Shown piece by piece: positions 25,385 to 34,739 of a DNA stretch of 64,000 nucleotides. The stretch is taken from assembly GCF_001184025.1 (NCBI RefSeq), contig NZ_BBYG01000024.1, forward strand, positions 62,001 to 126,000, in the 5' to 3' direction. This DNA is from Streptomyces maremycinicus (GTDB lineage: Bacteria > Actinomycetota > Actinomycetes > Streptomycetales > Streptomycetaceae). Position 1 is the stretch's first letter; the number at the start of each line of letters is the position of its first letter. The position numbers and the translations under genes are program-made. The notes under the pieces are model-generated. The model was not told the origin of the DNA and searched no databases. It was given only the letters and a program-made list of their open reading frames with translations.

Positions 25385-26445
25385 TCAGCGGCGGAGCATC
25401 CGGGAGCCGGAGACGGCGACGAGGAGCGCGGCGAGGGTGACGAGGCCGACGAGCACGGCGACCGTGGGCCAGACCCTGAGCGCGGCGGCGGTGAGCAGCG
25501 GTGGGACGGTCATGCCGGCGTAGGCGATGAGGAAGATGCCGGCGAGCGCCTCCCCCCGGCGTTCCGCATCCGCGACCGCGGCGACGGTGCCGAGGGCGGC
25601 TCGGAACAGGATGCCGATCCCCGCGCCCGCGACCCCTCCGCCGATGAGGAAGAGCGCAAGCGAGGCGACGACGGCGCCGGCACCGATGCTGGCGAGCCCG
25701 AGCGCGGCGAGCGCGATGGCGTAGCCGATCTGAGGGCGTGTCCCCAGCCGCACGGTGACGCTCTGGGCGAGGGCTGCGGCCATGAAGACGACGAAGGGTG
25801 CCAGGCCGGCGAGCAGGTGCGAGTGCAGCCCGAGGAGACCGACGAGGAAGGTCGAGGACAGTCCCATGAAGGTGCCGAACACCGCGAACACCCCGAACGC
25901 CGCCGCTGCGGCCGCCCAGAACGCGCCCCTGCCCGCCGCCGGCACCGCGACGCGCTGCGGCCGGTAGGCGGGGCGCCGCTCACGGCGCTCGACCGTCTCG
26001 GGAACGAAGGCGACCAGGATCCCTTCGACGACCAGGAGGATCGCGAAGGCGACGTAGGGCGTGACGAGCGGCCGTGTGGACCACGTCGCGATGAGCCCGC
26101 CGATCAGAGGGCCGAGGCCGATGCCGCCGAGGTTCGCGAACGTCGACACGAGGGCGACGCGGCTTGTGGCGTGGCGGGCCGCCGCGCCGAGCTCGGAGAG
26201 GTGTGCGGTCGCCGTGGCGGTGAGGATGCCGATGCCGAGTCCGCTGATGAAGCGGGCGACGATGAGGCCGACGACGTCGTTCCGGGCGACGAAGAGGAGC
26301 GCGGCCAGCAGGTTGACGAGGAGCGAGCCGAGGATCACGCGTCGGCGTCCGAGCCGGTCGGAGACATGGCCCGCGAGGTACAGGCTCAGCATGACCCCGA
26401 CCGCGTACGCGGCGAAGACGACGGTGAGGACGATCGTCGGGAAGC
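25385..26445 (-). pseudogene. MFS transporter, truncated at the 5' end
   Basis: About 350 residues of a major facilitator are present. They include the signature loop GHVSDRLGRRRV between helices 2 and 3 and the remaining ten or so hydrophobic helices to the stop at 25385. The first helix and a normal start are missing: the frame breaks off at VGFPTIVLT, where a Uma2 gene of opposite orientation begins (about 26440-26455). The reading frame stays open beyond this point, but upstream residues are shadow of the Uma2 sequence. Likely non-functional unless a new start is used. Confidence 0.75.
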
Positions 26446-26806
26446 CGACACGGACTTCGACGTCCGGCTTCAGGACGTCCCGCTCACCAATCGCCGCCCG
26501 GACGTCGTCGTGTACCGCGCGGACACGATCGATGTCACCCCCACCCGCCCGGAGCACGTGCTCCTGGTCGCGGAAGTGGTGTCGCCGGGTTCGGAGACCA
26601 CCGGCCGGATCGTGAAGGTTGACCAGTACGCCAAGGCAGGCATCGGCTTCTACTGGCGGATCGAGCAGGCCGCGACAGGCGTCCCTCTCGTGTACACCTA
26701 CATTCTCGACCCTGCAACGAGGACCTACCGGGACGGAGACGTGTTCACCGGCGTCCTCAAGGTGACGGCCCCCTTTCCGCTGGAGATCGATCTCGGCCAG
26801 ATCTGA
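26446..26806 (+). pseudogene. Uma2-family endonuclease, 5'-truncated
   Basis: About 120 C-terminal residues of a Uma2 (PD-(D/E)XK-like) protein survive: TDFDVRLQDVPLTNRRPDVV (catalytic Asp region), LLVAEVVSPGSE (ExV motif), YAKAGIGFYWRIE and the end VTAPFPLEIDLGQI. The N-terminal third is missing, cut at the joint with the MFS gene. Uma2 proteins are abundant in actinobacteria and of uncertain function. Confidence 0.8.
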
Positions 26807-26812
26807 CCCCAC

Positions 26813-27022
26813 TCCGCTCAGCAGCCGGCGGCGCGTGAGCGGGCGGCCTGGTACAGGGCTGGATGAGCCGGATCACATGGTTGCCGTGCTGTTCGGACCA
26901 GCAGCACCGTACCGGTAGCGGCTTCGCGTACGGTCACACGGCGAACGGCCTCGTGATGCAGAGCGATCGCGTAGCGCGCCAACTGCCAGAACTACGGCAT
27001 CCCCACCGCGTGGCGCACCGGC
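26813..27022. other. Intergenic, decayed sequence
   Basis: A minus-strand frame reading LARYAIALHHEAVRRVTVRE has some protein-like character, but a stop lies just upstream and no start is visible. I do not call a gene. Confidence 0.3.
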
Positions 27023-27508
27023 TCAGCTCACGCCGCCGATTATCGCCTTGCCTTCGGCCGCCGCCTTGGCGAAGAAGGGGACGATGTCGTCGAAGTCGTT
27101 GTCCTCGGCCTCGGTGTTCCAGTGGGCCGCCGCGGTCCGGCTGGTCCAGTTCTCGCCGGCCAGCCCCTGCGCGACCTGTCCCACCTCGTCCGGGGTGAGG
27201 AAGTGCGCCGGGCCGTAGCCGAAGTCGGACTCCTCGATGGTGGAGCAGTTCTCGCCGGTGGCGCGTGCCAGCCAGGGGTAGGCCGTCTGCCACTCCTGGG
27301 TGTCCTGTTCGGCCTGCGATCGGCCGGCGGCCAGGTCGGACAGCTGGCGGTAGTCGCAGCCGAAGGAGTCCGCGGTCGGGTGGACGCCGGAAACGAGGGG
27401 CTCCGGCGTGTCGTCCTCGAAGAACAGGGCGCCGATCGACTCCGGGTGCTGCTGAAGGGCGGACAGCAGCGAGGGGTCGATCTTCACGAGGCCGAGCCAC
27501 ATGGACAT
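27023..27508 (-). CDS. DUF1877 (YfbM-like) family protein
   Basis: The 161-residue protein starts at ATG 27508 (AAGGA 9 bases upstream). It shows the family's order: MSMWLGLVKIDPSLL, a LSDLAAGRSQ helix, HFLTPDEVGQVAQGL, and a C-terminal DFDDIVPFFAKAAAEGKAII. These small soluble proteins are widespread and of unknown function. It is divergent from a lipoprotein gene. Confidence 0.72.
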   Translation of the reverse strand: MSMWLGLVKIDPSLLSALQQHPESIGALFFEDDTPEPLVSGVHPTADSFGCDYRQLSDLAAGRSQAEQDTQEWQTAYPWLARATGENCSTIEESDFGYGPAHFLTPDEVGQVAQGLAGENWTSRTAAAHWNTEAEDNDFDDIVPFFAKAAAEGKAIIGGVS

Positions 27509-27791
27509 GCCGGTACATCCTTTCCGGGGCGCTCGGTGGGGCGCGGGGGTGAGGTGGTCGGACTCTTCGGACTCTAACGGGGGGTGCTGACAGTGCTGCC
27601 GGAGGCGGGTGGGCAGGGGCGGGAGTGCACATAGGGGTGGGGGTGGAGGTGGGGTGGGGGCTGGGCCTGACCCGAGGGGGCGGTGTGCAAGATCCGGCCG
27701 GGATGCAACTGTCCGCGGCTGGAATTCGTCCCCCTCTCGTGAGTCGATGAGGCTCGCAAAGATCTCGAACGAGCACGATGGGGGACGCACC
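27509..27791. promoter_or_regulatory. Divergent intergenic region with a G-rich run
   Basis: This gap separates the DUF1877 and lipoprotein genes. Bases 27634-27660 form GGGGTGGGGGTGGAGGTGGG and onward, a G-quadruplex-type run on the plus strand. No consensus promoter was identified by eye. Confidence 0.4.
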
Positions 27792-28502
27792 ATGAACCTG
27801 GCGCCGAGGAAGAGCCGTCGCAGACCGGGCACTGTCCGAGCGGTCGTGCTCGGCGTGTGCGCCGTAGCCGCGCTGGGCCTCACAGGCTGCTCCGGTGACG
27901 GCGACAGCGGCAGTGGCGGTGCCGGTGGCACGGCGGGCGCCGGTGGCGGCGCGAAGGCGAGCGCGACGGCGGGCAGCGCTGCCGGCGACAAGACGGGGGC
28001 GGGCGCCGGCACGACGGGCCCGAAGCCCGGCGCGAAGGCCTCCGCGGGCGCGGGCGGCGGCGCCGAGTCCCCCGGCGCCGTTCCGGTCGCCTCCAAGTCC
28101 GCGGCCCCCGCGGCGACGGGCTCGGTGAGCGCCGACGGCGGTGGTGCGGACGACTGTGACCACAAGATGCCCATCTCCCCCGACGAGATCGCGGTCTACC
28201 GCTACACGCCGGAAGGGGGCTCGCTGAGCCTGATCGTCAAGTACGGCAACTGGGGCTGCGGCACGCCCGATTCGGACGGCGCCCCGTTCGAGACGGTCGG
28301 CGAGGAGACCTACCTCCCGATGGACCAGGCCGCGGACATCACCGTGACCAACCCCATCGTGGAGAGCACCGAGAACCAGCCCATCGGCGTCCAGGAGTTC
28401 CTCGACTGGCTCGAGGCGCACCCGAATTCCGGACTGGTCTTCACCTACCACCTCGGCGCCGACGGGGCCATCGACCGCCTCGACGAGGTCTTCACCCCCT
28501 GA
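27792..28502 (+). CDS. Secreted lipoprotein
   Basis: The 236-residue protein has an Arg-rich N-terminus and hydrophobic stretch ending in the lipobox LTGC (Cys near 36), so it is lipid-anchored outside. A long Gly/Ala/Ser/Lys linker (about 37-118) tethers a C-terminal domain (about 120-236) with two Cys (DDCDH, WGCG) and a acidic surface. The domain is not recognised. The linker explains the low-complexity DNA at 27.9-28.1 kb. Confidence 0.8.
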   Translation: MNLAPRKSRRRPGTVRAVVLGVCAVAALGLTGCSGDGDSGSGGAGGTAGAGGGAKASATAGSAAGDKTGAGAGTTGPKPGAKASAGAGGGAESPGAVPVASKSAAPAATGSVSADGGGADDCDHKMPISPDEIAVYRYTPEGGSLSLIVKYGNWGCGTPDSDGAPFETVGEETYLPMDQAADITVTNPIVESTENQPIGVQEFLDWLEAHPNSGLVFTYHLGADGAIDRLDEVFTP

Positions 28503-28534
28503 CAGGGCTGTCGCCGACGACGACGGACACGGGT

Positions 28535-28571
28535 GGGCCCGCCTCCCCGGCGGTCCCCCTTCGGCGGGCCC
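28535..28571 (+). terminator. Possible terminator after the lipoprotein gene
   Basis: GGGCCCGCC (28535-28543) pairs perfectly with GGCGGGCCC (28563-28571), 33 bp after the stop. The loop is 19 bases and no T-run follows. Confidence 0.45.
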
Positions 28572-28753
28572 GGGCAGGTGCCGGCAGGGGCTCCGCAGCT
28601 CGGTCAGGTGCCGGTGCCCCGGCCCGCCGGTCGGACGAGAGGATGAGCCGCCGATGACGCCGACGGCGTGACATCGCGCCGCGGCCGCAACCGGCGCGGG
28701 GTCCGCGGGACTCCTGTCGGACACAAGCGCAAGCAGTTCGTGAGGAGATCCCC

Positions 28754-29074
28754 GTGACCGCTTCTGTCTTCGGCCCCGCCGCACCCCACACGTTCGTCGA
28801 CCCGTACGCCGTCACTTCCGCCGACCGCTTCTGTCTCGCTCCGGCCGGCGGCCGGAGCGAGGACGCGGACTTCCTGCTGGCTCCGCCGAACCCCGCGGAG
28901 CGTCTCAGCTACAGCATCGACCCCCGCGACCGGCGGCGCCTCGACCTGCACGCGGCGCTGACCACGGCCGGCATCCCGCCGCGCCCTGAGGACCGCGACG
29001 CCATCGACGAACTCAGCGCCCTGCCGGCCGGCATCAACGCCACGCTTCAGCGCTGGCTCCTGCACACCTTGTGA
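28754..29074 (+). CDS. Small conserved hypothetical protein
   Basis: The 106-residue protein begins at GTG 28754 with TGAGGAGA just upstream. It is soluble, Pro/Ala-rich at the start (VFGPAAPHTFVDPYAV) and helical towards the end (ALPAGINATLQRWLLHTL). No family is recognised; coding bias and the ribosome binding site support it. Confidence 0.6.
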   Translation: MTASVFGPAAPHTFVDPYAVTSADRFCLAPAGGRSEDADFLLAPPNPAERLSYSIDPRDRRRLDLHAALTTAGIPPRPEDRDAIDELSALPAGINATLQRWLLHTL

Positions 29075-29280
29075 ACCTGCTGCGCGGCTTGCCCGCCCGG
29101 GGATCACCGTGATCCTCCCGGCTGCGGCGCCGGTCGCCACGGCGTTCCCGGAGCGGCCGGGCCGGTGCCGTCGGGAGGCGAGCGGAAGAAGCCGAGAGGG
29201 CGTGCATACGTCTCGCGATCGGGGGCAGCAGGCGATTACGAGCTCGACGCAGCGCTGTCCCCCCGGCCGTTCGAGCCCGT

Positions 29281-29320
29281 GCCGGCCCCACCCCCCTCCC
29301 CCCGGGGCAGTGGGGCCGGC
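29281..29320 (-). terminator. Terminator after the DUF3068 gene
   Basis: GCCGGCCCCAC (29281-29291) pairs perfectly with GTGGGGCCGGC (29310-29320) around an 18-base C-rich loop. It lies about 90 bp beyond the stop of the minus-strand gene and could act in both directions. Confidence 0.55.
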
Positions 29321-29405
29321 ATATTCCTCTCCCCCGGTTCGGCCCGCTCGACCGGGCCTTCCGTTGCGCGCGGTGCCCGCAAGCGGGTGCGCGCTTGGTG
29401 TGCGT

Positions 29406-30440
29406 TCACACGTTGGCCTCTCGCGGGTGTCGAGCCGCCGCCTCGGAGCGGTCTGCGGTGCCGGTCCGGCGGGCCCGCCGGACCGCCACGACCGCGAGCA
29501 GGAGGGCGAGTGCGAGGAGGCCCAGCGGGCCGGCGTCTCTCAGGAGCCACAGCAGTCGCGCGGTGTCGGCTGCGGTGTCCGCCTGGTCCTGGACCGTGGA
29601 GGTGGTTGCCCGGAGGTTCACCTCGGTCACGGGGAAGAGGGCGAGCGGGCCGTCGGGCCCCGTGGTCCGGGCGGTCACGCTCTGGTGCAGGGTGCCGTCC
29701 AGGGTCAGCCCGGTGGCGGTGTCGATCCAGGCGCGCTGGGTGGTGGTCGAGCCGTAGGTGAGGGGGACGGTCTCGGGCAGCGCCGCCAGGGCGGCTTTCG
29801 AGGGCCGCCGGCCGGCGGGCAGTGCGTTGGCCACCTCGGTGACGACGGCTCGCGGCAGGGCCGCGGGGAGGCTCTTCGCGACGGCCGGGTCGGCGAGTTT
29901 CCCGGTGGCCGACACGTCGTAGACGTAGGACTTCCGATCCTTCACGTTCTTGTCTCCCGTGTACCGGGCGGTCACCGAGGTGCGGGTACCGGTGTCCCAG
30001 AACGGGTAGTCGCGCCGGTGCGGTTCCAGCGGCCAGCCGACGGTCAGGCCCGTGTGGGGCTGTGCTCCGGAGCCCGCGGGCGCGGGGCGTTCGGTGAGGT
30101 CGCGCCGGTCCAGGGCCCAGACGTAGGCGGAAGCCGCGAGTTGCCTGCCGTCCGGTCCTCGCAGCGACGCGGTGTCGTGTACGACCGCGGTCCGGCCGTC
30201 GGCGTCGGTCACTTCGACGTGGCGGCTCATTTTCACCGGCACGTCGCGCAGGAACAGCTCGCCGCTCCCGCCGCTCAGCGCCGGGGAGTTGAGCAGGGTG
30301 GCGGTGCCCTGGAGCCGGAACGTGGTCTCGCTGCCCGCCGGTACCTGGTGCAAGGCGGGATAGACCGTGAACCGGGTCACGGCCGATGCGGCCACCAGGG
30401 CCACCGCTGTGGCGCCCGGGATCCAACCTCGTCTGCGCAT
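29406..30440 (-). CDS. DUF3068 (PorA-family-like) membrane protein
   Basis: The 344-residue protein has an N-terminal hydrophobic anchor (GATAVALVAASAV), a large extracellular domain (about 30-300) with VYDVSATGKLAD and AWIDTATGLTLDG, and a C-terminal transmembrane helix (LGLLALALLLAVVAV) followed by basic residues. This two-anchor layout and the motifs fit DUF3068. Function unknown. It follows lcp on the same strand after about 160 bp. Confidence 0.8.
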   Translation of the reverse strand: MRRRGWIPGATAVALVAASAVTRFTVYPALHQVPAGSETTFRLQGTATLLNSPALSGGSGELFLRDVPVKMSRHVEVTDADGRTAVVHDTASLRGPDGRQLAASAYVWALDRRDLTERPAPAGSGAQPHTGLTVGWPLEPHRRDYPFWDTGTRTSVTARYTGDKNVKDRKSYVYDVSATGKLADPAVAKSLPAALPRAVVTEVANALPAGRRPSKAALAALPETVPLTYGSTTTQRAWIDTATGLTLDGTLHQSVTARTTGPDGPLALFPVTEVNLRATTSTVQDQADTAADTARLLWLLRDAGPLGLLALALLLAVVAVRRARRTGTADRSEAAARHPREANV

Positions 30441-30598
30441 GCTCTCTCCTCCGTACGGGCGTCAGCGACCGGGGTTTCGTGGGGCAGCCGCGCACGGCGC
30501 GGATGTCGGCCGGTGCCGGGGCAGTGGGGGCCGGCTGCCCCCGGCACCCTCGTGATCGGGGGGGCGCCGCTGTCCGGCGGCCATTCGGGGAGTTGCTC

Positions 30599-31822
30599 TC
30601 AGGACGGACGGTTGGTGTCCGGGATGCTGATGGCGATCGGCTCGGCCTCGCCGAGGAAGAGCAGGACGAACTGGCGGATCGCCTCTTCCAGCGTCCAGGC
30701 GATGGACGGGATGACGGGCAAGGAGATCAGTCCCTCGCGGAAGGCGACCAGCACCGGCCAGGCGGCCGCGATCAGCGGCTCCAGGACGGGCTCCTCGGAC
30801 AGCCCGATCATGTCCCCGACCCGGTCGCCGAGCGTGTACCTGGCGAACGCGCTGATCAGGGGACGCGTGAGGCCGGCGTCCAGTTCGGCCACGATGTCGA
30901 GGAGGACCTCGGTCAGTGCCACCCCCTCGTCGCTTGCGGCCAGGATCGGGTCGAGGACCTGCGCGGACTGGGCTTCGGCCGCGTCCCACGTGGCGGGGAT
31001 GTACTCCTGCCGCACGCCGAGCATCGCGGCGCTGACCTGCCACACGTGCAGGTAGGCGTCCGAGTCGGCGGTGCTGATCCTCACGCGCCAGTCCCTGAGC
31101 CTCCGCATGACGAATGTGGCCAGGCTGTGCCAGGTGACGAGGATGTCGGCCTGGCTGATCGGTATGGTCTGGCCTCCGCTGGTGTGCGTCCACCCCGGGG
31201 ACTGCGGCAGCAGATGCCGTACGGCGGCGTGCACCATCCGCGTCTTCACGCATGTCACGATCATCGAGCCGGTCGGCCGATAGGCGTCCAGGTCCCCGAT
31301 GTCGTACCCGAGCCTCGCGGTCTTGGCGATGCGGTCCTTCATGTCGGCGCCGCCCTTGGAGTAGTACACCGCGCGCGCCTCGCGGGGTATGGCGGTACTC
31401 ATCAGGCCGCTGCCGAGCCCGTACAGTGCCCCGACGTAGATCCCCTTCGTCTTGCTGAACCGGGAGCCGCGGTCGAGTTTCGTGCGGTCCGCCCAGGTCG
31501 GAAGCCGGCGGGCCTGCTCCATGAAATCCCTTACGTCGGACGGGAGTTCGCCGGGCAGGGGTTGGTCGTTGCGGGTCCACTTCGCCAGGGCGGTGTTGAC
31601 GTCGGCGACGTCACCCCGGTCGATGACGGACGCCAGCACCGGGTCGGCCTCGTCGTCCCACACCCAGCCGGGGTCCAGGCCGGTGCCCGTGCCCGCCACG
31701 GAGCCGGCCGCCGGCCAGGTCCACAGGGGCCGTGCGCCGGCCGGTGAGGCCATGCTCAGCGCTCCGACGGCGCCGAGGGCACCGCCCGTCAGTAACATCT
31801 TCCGTCTGCTCAACCCGTCCAT
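30599..31822 (-). CDS. lcp: Latex clearing protein (rubber oxygenase), Tat-exported
   Basis: Lcp cleaves cis-1,4-polyisoprene extracellularly with a b-type heme. Starting at ATG 31822 (AGGAGT upstream) gives 407 residues with a Tat signal (SRRKMLLTGG…) cleaved near Ala30. Counting from this start, the residues known to be important in Lcp of Streptomyces K30 fall at exactly the same numbers: Glu148, Arg164, Lys167, Thr168 and the axial heme ligand His198 (KTRMVHAAVR). The body belongs to the DUF2236/MpaB oxygenase family. It is a complete gene with no recognised accessory oxidase genes beside it. A DUF3068 gene follows on the same strand. Confidence 0.92.
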   Translation of the reverse strand: MDGLSRRKMLLTGGALGAVGALSMASPAGARPLWTWPAAGSVAGTGTGLDPGWVWDDEADPVLASVIDRGDVADVNTALAKWTRNDQPLPGELPSDVRDFMEQARRLPTWADRTKLDRGSRFSKTKGIYVGALYGLGSGLMSTAIPREARAVYYSKGGADMKDRIAKTARLGYDIGDLDAYRPTGSMIVTCVKTRMVHAAVRHLLPQSPGWTHTSGGQTIPISQADILVTWHSLATFVMRRLRDWRVRISTADSDAYLHVWQVSAAMLGVRQEYIPATWDAAEAQSAQVLDPILAASDEGVALTEVLLDIVAELDAGLTRPLISAFARYTLGDRVGDMIGLSEEPVLEPLIAAAWPVLVAFREGLISLPVIPSIAWTLEEAIRQFVLLFLGEAEPIAISIPDTNRPS

Positions 31823-32475
31823 TGTTCGAACTCCTGTGGTGGATGCTGGCCGTTCCGAGGAGTGGACCGCGAGGGGCATGCACAGCGGCGTCACCGCGCG
31901 CCTATGGCCCCGCCCCGGACGAGTCGCACGCCGCGCAGTGCGCGTCCGCAGATTCGAAGCCTCTGAGATTTCTCATTGACTTGTGGATCTCAGGCGGGGT
32001 GGATCCAGCCGGGCGTAACTGCACACCCGAGCTTCGGAATTGTGCATTCCGATCGTGGTCAAGCTCACCGGGCGATGTGATTTCTCATTAACATAGCGAG
32101 CACTGGCACGGTCGGCAATGGTGACGACGGCCTTGCGTCAGCGGACGACGGCCTCGCGTCCGCGGACGCCGGGGACGAGGTCGCGTGCCGCGGGGAACTG
32201 TCCGCCCTCGGACAGGACTTCGGCGACCTTCCGGCTGACGGTGTTGCCGGGGGCCGCTCTCCCGGCACGCGCTCTCACCACTGGGGGTGCCCGTCCACAC
32301 GAGTGGGGGCATGCGGTCCGGTCCGGCCGTCCATGCCTACGGGCCCCGGCCGGCCGGCCTGCCTCCCGGATGAGCCTGCACCGGACCGTACCGGCCGAGG
32401 GATCACCGCCCCGCCCCTGGACGGGGTTTTCAGCGCCGCACGCCGGACCGGCACCGCTCACCCGGTCCGGTCCGG
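31823..32475. promoter_or_regulatory. lcp upstream region with a repeated GATTTCTCATT element
   Basis: This 650-bp gap holds two copies of GATTTCTCATT(G/A)AC at 31967-31980 and 32079-32092. The first lies in the palindrome TGAGA-TT-TCTCA (31964-31975). The AT-rich 31960-32100 interval is the probable promoter of lcp (minus strand). No gene is supported in 32100-32475. Confidence 0.5.
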
Positions 32476-33246
32476 TTACGGCAACTGCCTGTGGCGGCGC
32501 GCGGCCTGTCGTGGTGGCAGGGTCAGAGTGATCTGCCGGACGAGTTGCTGAAAGCATGCGAGAGACGCGAGGGCGGGCAGGGCGGCTCCGGCGATTCCGG
32601 TGAAGGTCTTGTCCGCCTGCGCCACGCACAGCATGACCGCGACGGAGGAGAAGAGCAGGACGATGAACCACGAGTGCACCGCCCGGCGTTGATGCAGGGC
32701 AGTGCGCAGGATGGACAAAGACGCCACCATCCAGGGGCCGTACACGAGGAGAGGCCAGGACGGGGCGATGCCGGCACCTGTTCCGGACGTGATGTTCTGC
32801 AATGGCCTGTAGGCCACCATGCCGCCGAAAACGCTGACCATCGCCACGATGACGGCGACGAGAGCGACGAGGGCGAAGCTGCCGGTCCGCAGCCACTTGA
32901 GCCGGGCTTTTCGGACCTGCGTCTTGCGATGTCCGGCGGGAGAGCGCCGGGGAGACGGCAGCTGAGCAGCCAAGCTCTCCATCGGATCGCTGAAGTCGAC
33001 ACCGGATGGGCGCTCCCTGCGAAGTGGCGGCACCCTTGCCGGCTGCTCCGCCGGAACAGCTTCCTGGAGCAGATGGGCAAGTTCCTCGACACGGTCCCAG
33101 CCTCCGGTATCGGGTGCAGGGTGAGGAACACCCGCATGGACGCTGTCGTCAGGCCCGTCGTGCCATTCATTTCCTGTCCCGTAGGAATACGCATCGGAGT
33201 ACCATTCACGCTGCGCCGACAGGGGATTCACATAGTCGTGATTCAT
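32476..33246 (-). CDS. DUF2637 (SpdB-like) membrane protein
   Basis: The 256-residue protein has a disordered acidic N-terminus (about 1-115) and four hydrophobic segments: ALVALVAVIVAMVSVFGGMV, WPLLVYGPWMVASLSIL, SWFIVLLFSSVAVMLCVA and a last one near ALPALASLACF. This matches DUF2637, found in Streptomyces chromosomes and in plasmid spread (Spd) loci. It is downstream of a small gene at 33259, separated by 12 bp. Confidence 0.78.
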   Translation of the reverse strand: MNHDYVNPLSAQREWYSDAYSYGTGNEWHDGPDDSVHAGVPHPAPDTGGWDRVEELAHLLQEAVPAEQPARVPPLRRERPSGVDFSDPMESLAAQLPSPRRSPAGHRKTQVRKARLKWLRTGSFALVALVAVIVAMVSVFGGMVAYRPLQNITSGTGAGIAPSWPLLVYGPWMVASLSILRTALHQRRAVHSWFIVLLFSSVAVMLCVAQADKTFTGIAGAALPALASLACFQQLVRQITLTLPPRQAARRHRQLP

Positions 33247-33258
33247 GGCATTATTCCG

Positions 33259-33543
33259 TCATGCACTGTTCGCGTTACGGTCAGATTCCTCCTGACCGTT
33301 CCACCGGGAATTGAGCTCCTCCTGGATCGCCTCCAGCAGCCGGAGGAATTCGCACAGCAGGGGCTCGGTGATCCGGTGTTCGACCCATGCGCCGTCCCGG
33401 ATCACAGCACCTTGCGCCGCAAGTTCCGAGTACACCGTGCCGGACGTCCGAGCGTATTTCCTCCCTGCCGGTTCAGGGGCCGCAGGTGCATCACCCGGCC
33501 TCGCGTTGCGTTGCGGAAGACCGGGAGGAGTTGCCTTCGTCAT
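33259..33543 (-). CDS. Small hypothetical protein upstream of the DUF2637 gene
   Basis: The 94-residue protein has a Pro/Ala-rich start and a helical core (VYSELAAQGAVIRDGAWVEH, LCEFLRLLEAIQEELNSRW) resembling a winged-helix or dimer-helix fragment. It forms a tight pair with the DUF2637 gene. No family is recognised. Confidence 0.6.
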   Translation of the reverse strand: MTKATPPGLPQRNARPGDAPAAPEPAGRKYARTSGTVYSELAAQGAVIRDGAWVEHRITEPLLCEFLRLLEAIQEELNSRWNGQEESDRNANSA

Positions 33544-34051
33544 ATCCCGCTAACGCAGCTCTTTCTCCTCCAGATGCGCGGGCGGATGAGTGACCGCGAC
33601 CCCTGAACGGGTGAGCCCCCCTTGATCAAATCCTACATATCCCACTTCGCACTTCATGAGCCGAAAGGCTTTTCCTCGGATTCACCAGAGAGGTAAATAG
33701 GATTCGCCGCCGATAAAAGGGATGAGTGATCCGGACAGCGGGTGGGACCGGGCGCCGCAGCGTCCAGCGGCGTCTTCGGCCAGGCCCTCGCGCAGCACCG
33801 TGCGATACAGGACCGTGCGCAGGCGTGGCTCGTCCAGGCCGCGCAGCCGGTCGTGCCGGACCACGCCACATGCAGCGGCGGTGCCGCGTCCCCCTGCCGG
33901 GGACAGCGCAATTCCCCGGACGAGGCCGGCAACCGCCGCCGGGACTGCTCCCCGGTACGGCGCGCGGGCCTCGGTGCGCACACCGGTCGGCGCTGTCGGC
34001 ATCATGCGCTCATGCGCCCCCGCCGATGCTGTCCCTCCCGCCCCGTTCCGC
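33544..34051. other. Intergenic, possible decayed gene
   Basis: The stretch 33600-33720 is AT-richer and probably carries the promoter for the minus-strand pair downstream. A minus-strand frame (33682-34059) includes DEPRLRTVLYRTVLREGLAE, which looks protein-like, but its ends show no conserved context. I treat it as a possible relic only. Confidence 0.3.
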
Positions 34052-34249
34052 TCAGGCAACCGGCTCGGGAACCTCGCCAGGCCTGACCGGCACGATCTCG
34101 ACGCGGGTACAGCCCACCGCCTTCAGTTCGGTGCGGCGGTGCTTGGCGGACCGCTTGTCGTACCGGCCGGCGGACGCCTGCGGAGTGCCGTCAGGATCGG
34201 TCCACAGGAGGCCGTAGTGCTGCATCGCGCTCTTCATAGCGCTCATCAT
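34052..34249 (-). CDS. Small hypothetical protein
   Basis: The frame encodes about 65 residues: MQHYGLLWTDPDGTPQASAG then a basic helix YDKRSAKHRRTELKAVG and VEIVPVRPGE. Several ATGs (34249, 34246, 34237, 34225) could start it. The pattern of a short strand, basic helix and strand suggests a genuine small protein of unknown function. Confidence 0.5.
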   Translation of the reverse strand: MMSAMKSAMQHYGLLWTDPDGTPQASAGRYDKRSAKHRRTELKAVGCTRVEIVPVRPGEVPEPVA

Positions 34250-34739
34250 TTCCCCGCTCCAGGTAGCCGTAAGCACGCGCGAGTCGCCCGTGGACGATAG
34301 AGCGGCCGCCGATTCCTCGGCAAGGGCCTCTGGGCGCTGCCGCTGCTCGTGCCTGGGCTGCGAAGAGCCCCGGCCTCACGAACGGGACCCTCTGTAGACA
34401 CCGGTGGCCCTCTCGTGAGAGGGCGTGGCGGCACACCGGGGGGAGGAGGCAGGGCGACGGCGAGACGTTCGGGGCGGCCGTGTTCTGCCCGGCTGAGCGG
34501 GCTCGGCTGCCGGGGACCGGGCGCGCGGGGCGGGGGGCCGGGCGCGGGGCGGGGGCCGTCCAGGCCGGGTGAGGGCGGAGCGCCGGGTCGCCGGCGGGCT
34601 CCGCCGGGCTCGATGAGCGGGGCGGGTCGGCGGCCCGGGGGTCTCACCGGCACGCTGGGGTCTCACCGGCACGGACGAGACGGTCGCCGCCAGCAGGAGC
34701 ACACGGTGTGCGCGGCCGTTCGTGGGCATGGCGGCGTGG
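34250..34739. other. GC-extreme intergenic region
   Basis: The segment is strongly G-rich on the plus strand (runs such as GCGGGGCGGGGGGCCGGGCG near 34530). No start/stop pair with protein-like composition is seen. Confidence 0.4.

Noticed and set aside
26934..28784. 616-codon minus-strand frame
   Set aside because: It spans the DUF1877 gene in another frame and is antisense to the lipoprotein; low-complexity Arg/Pro content and no motifs.
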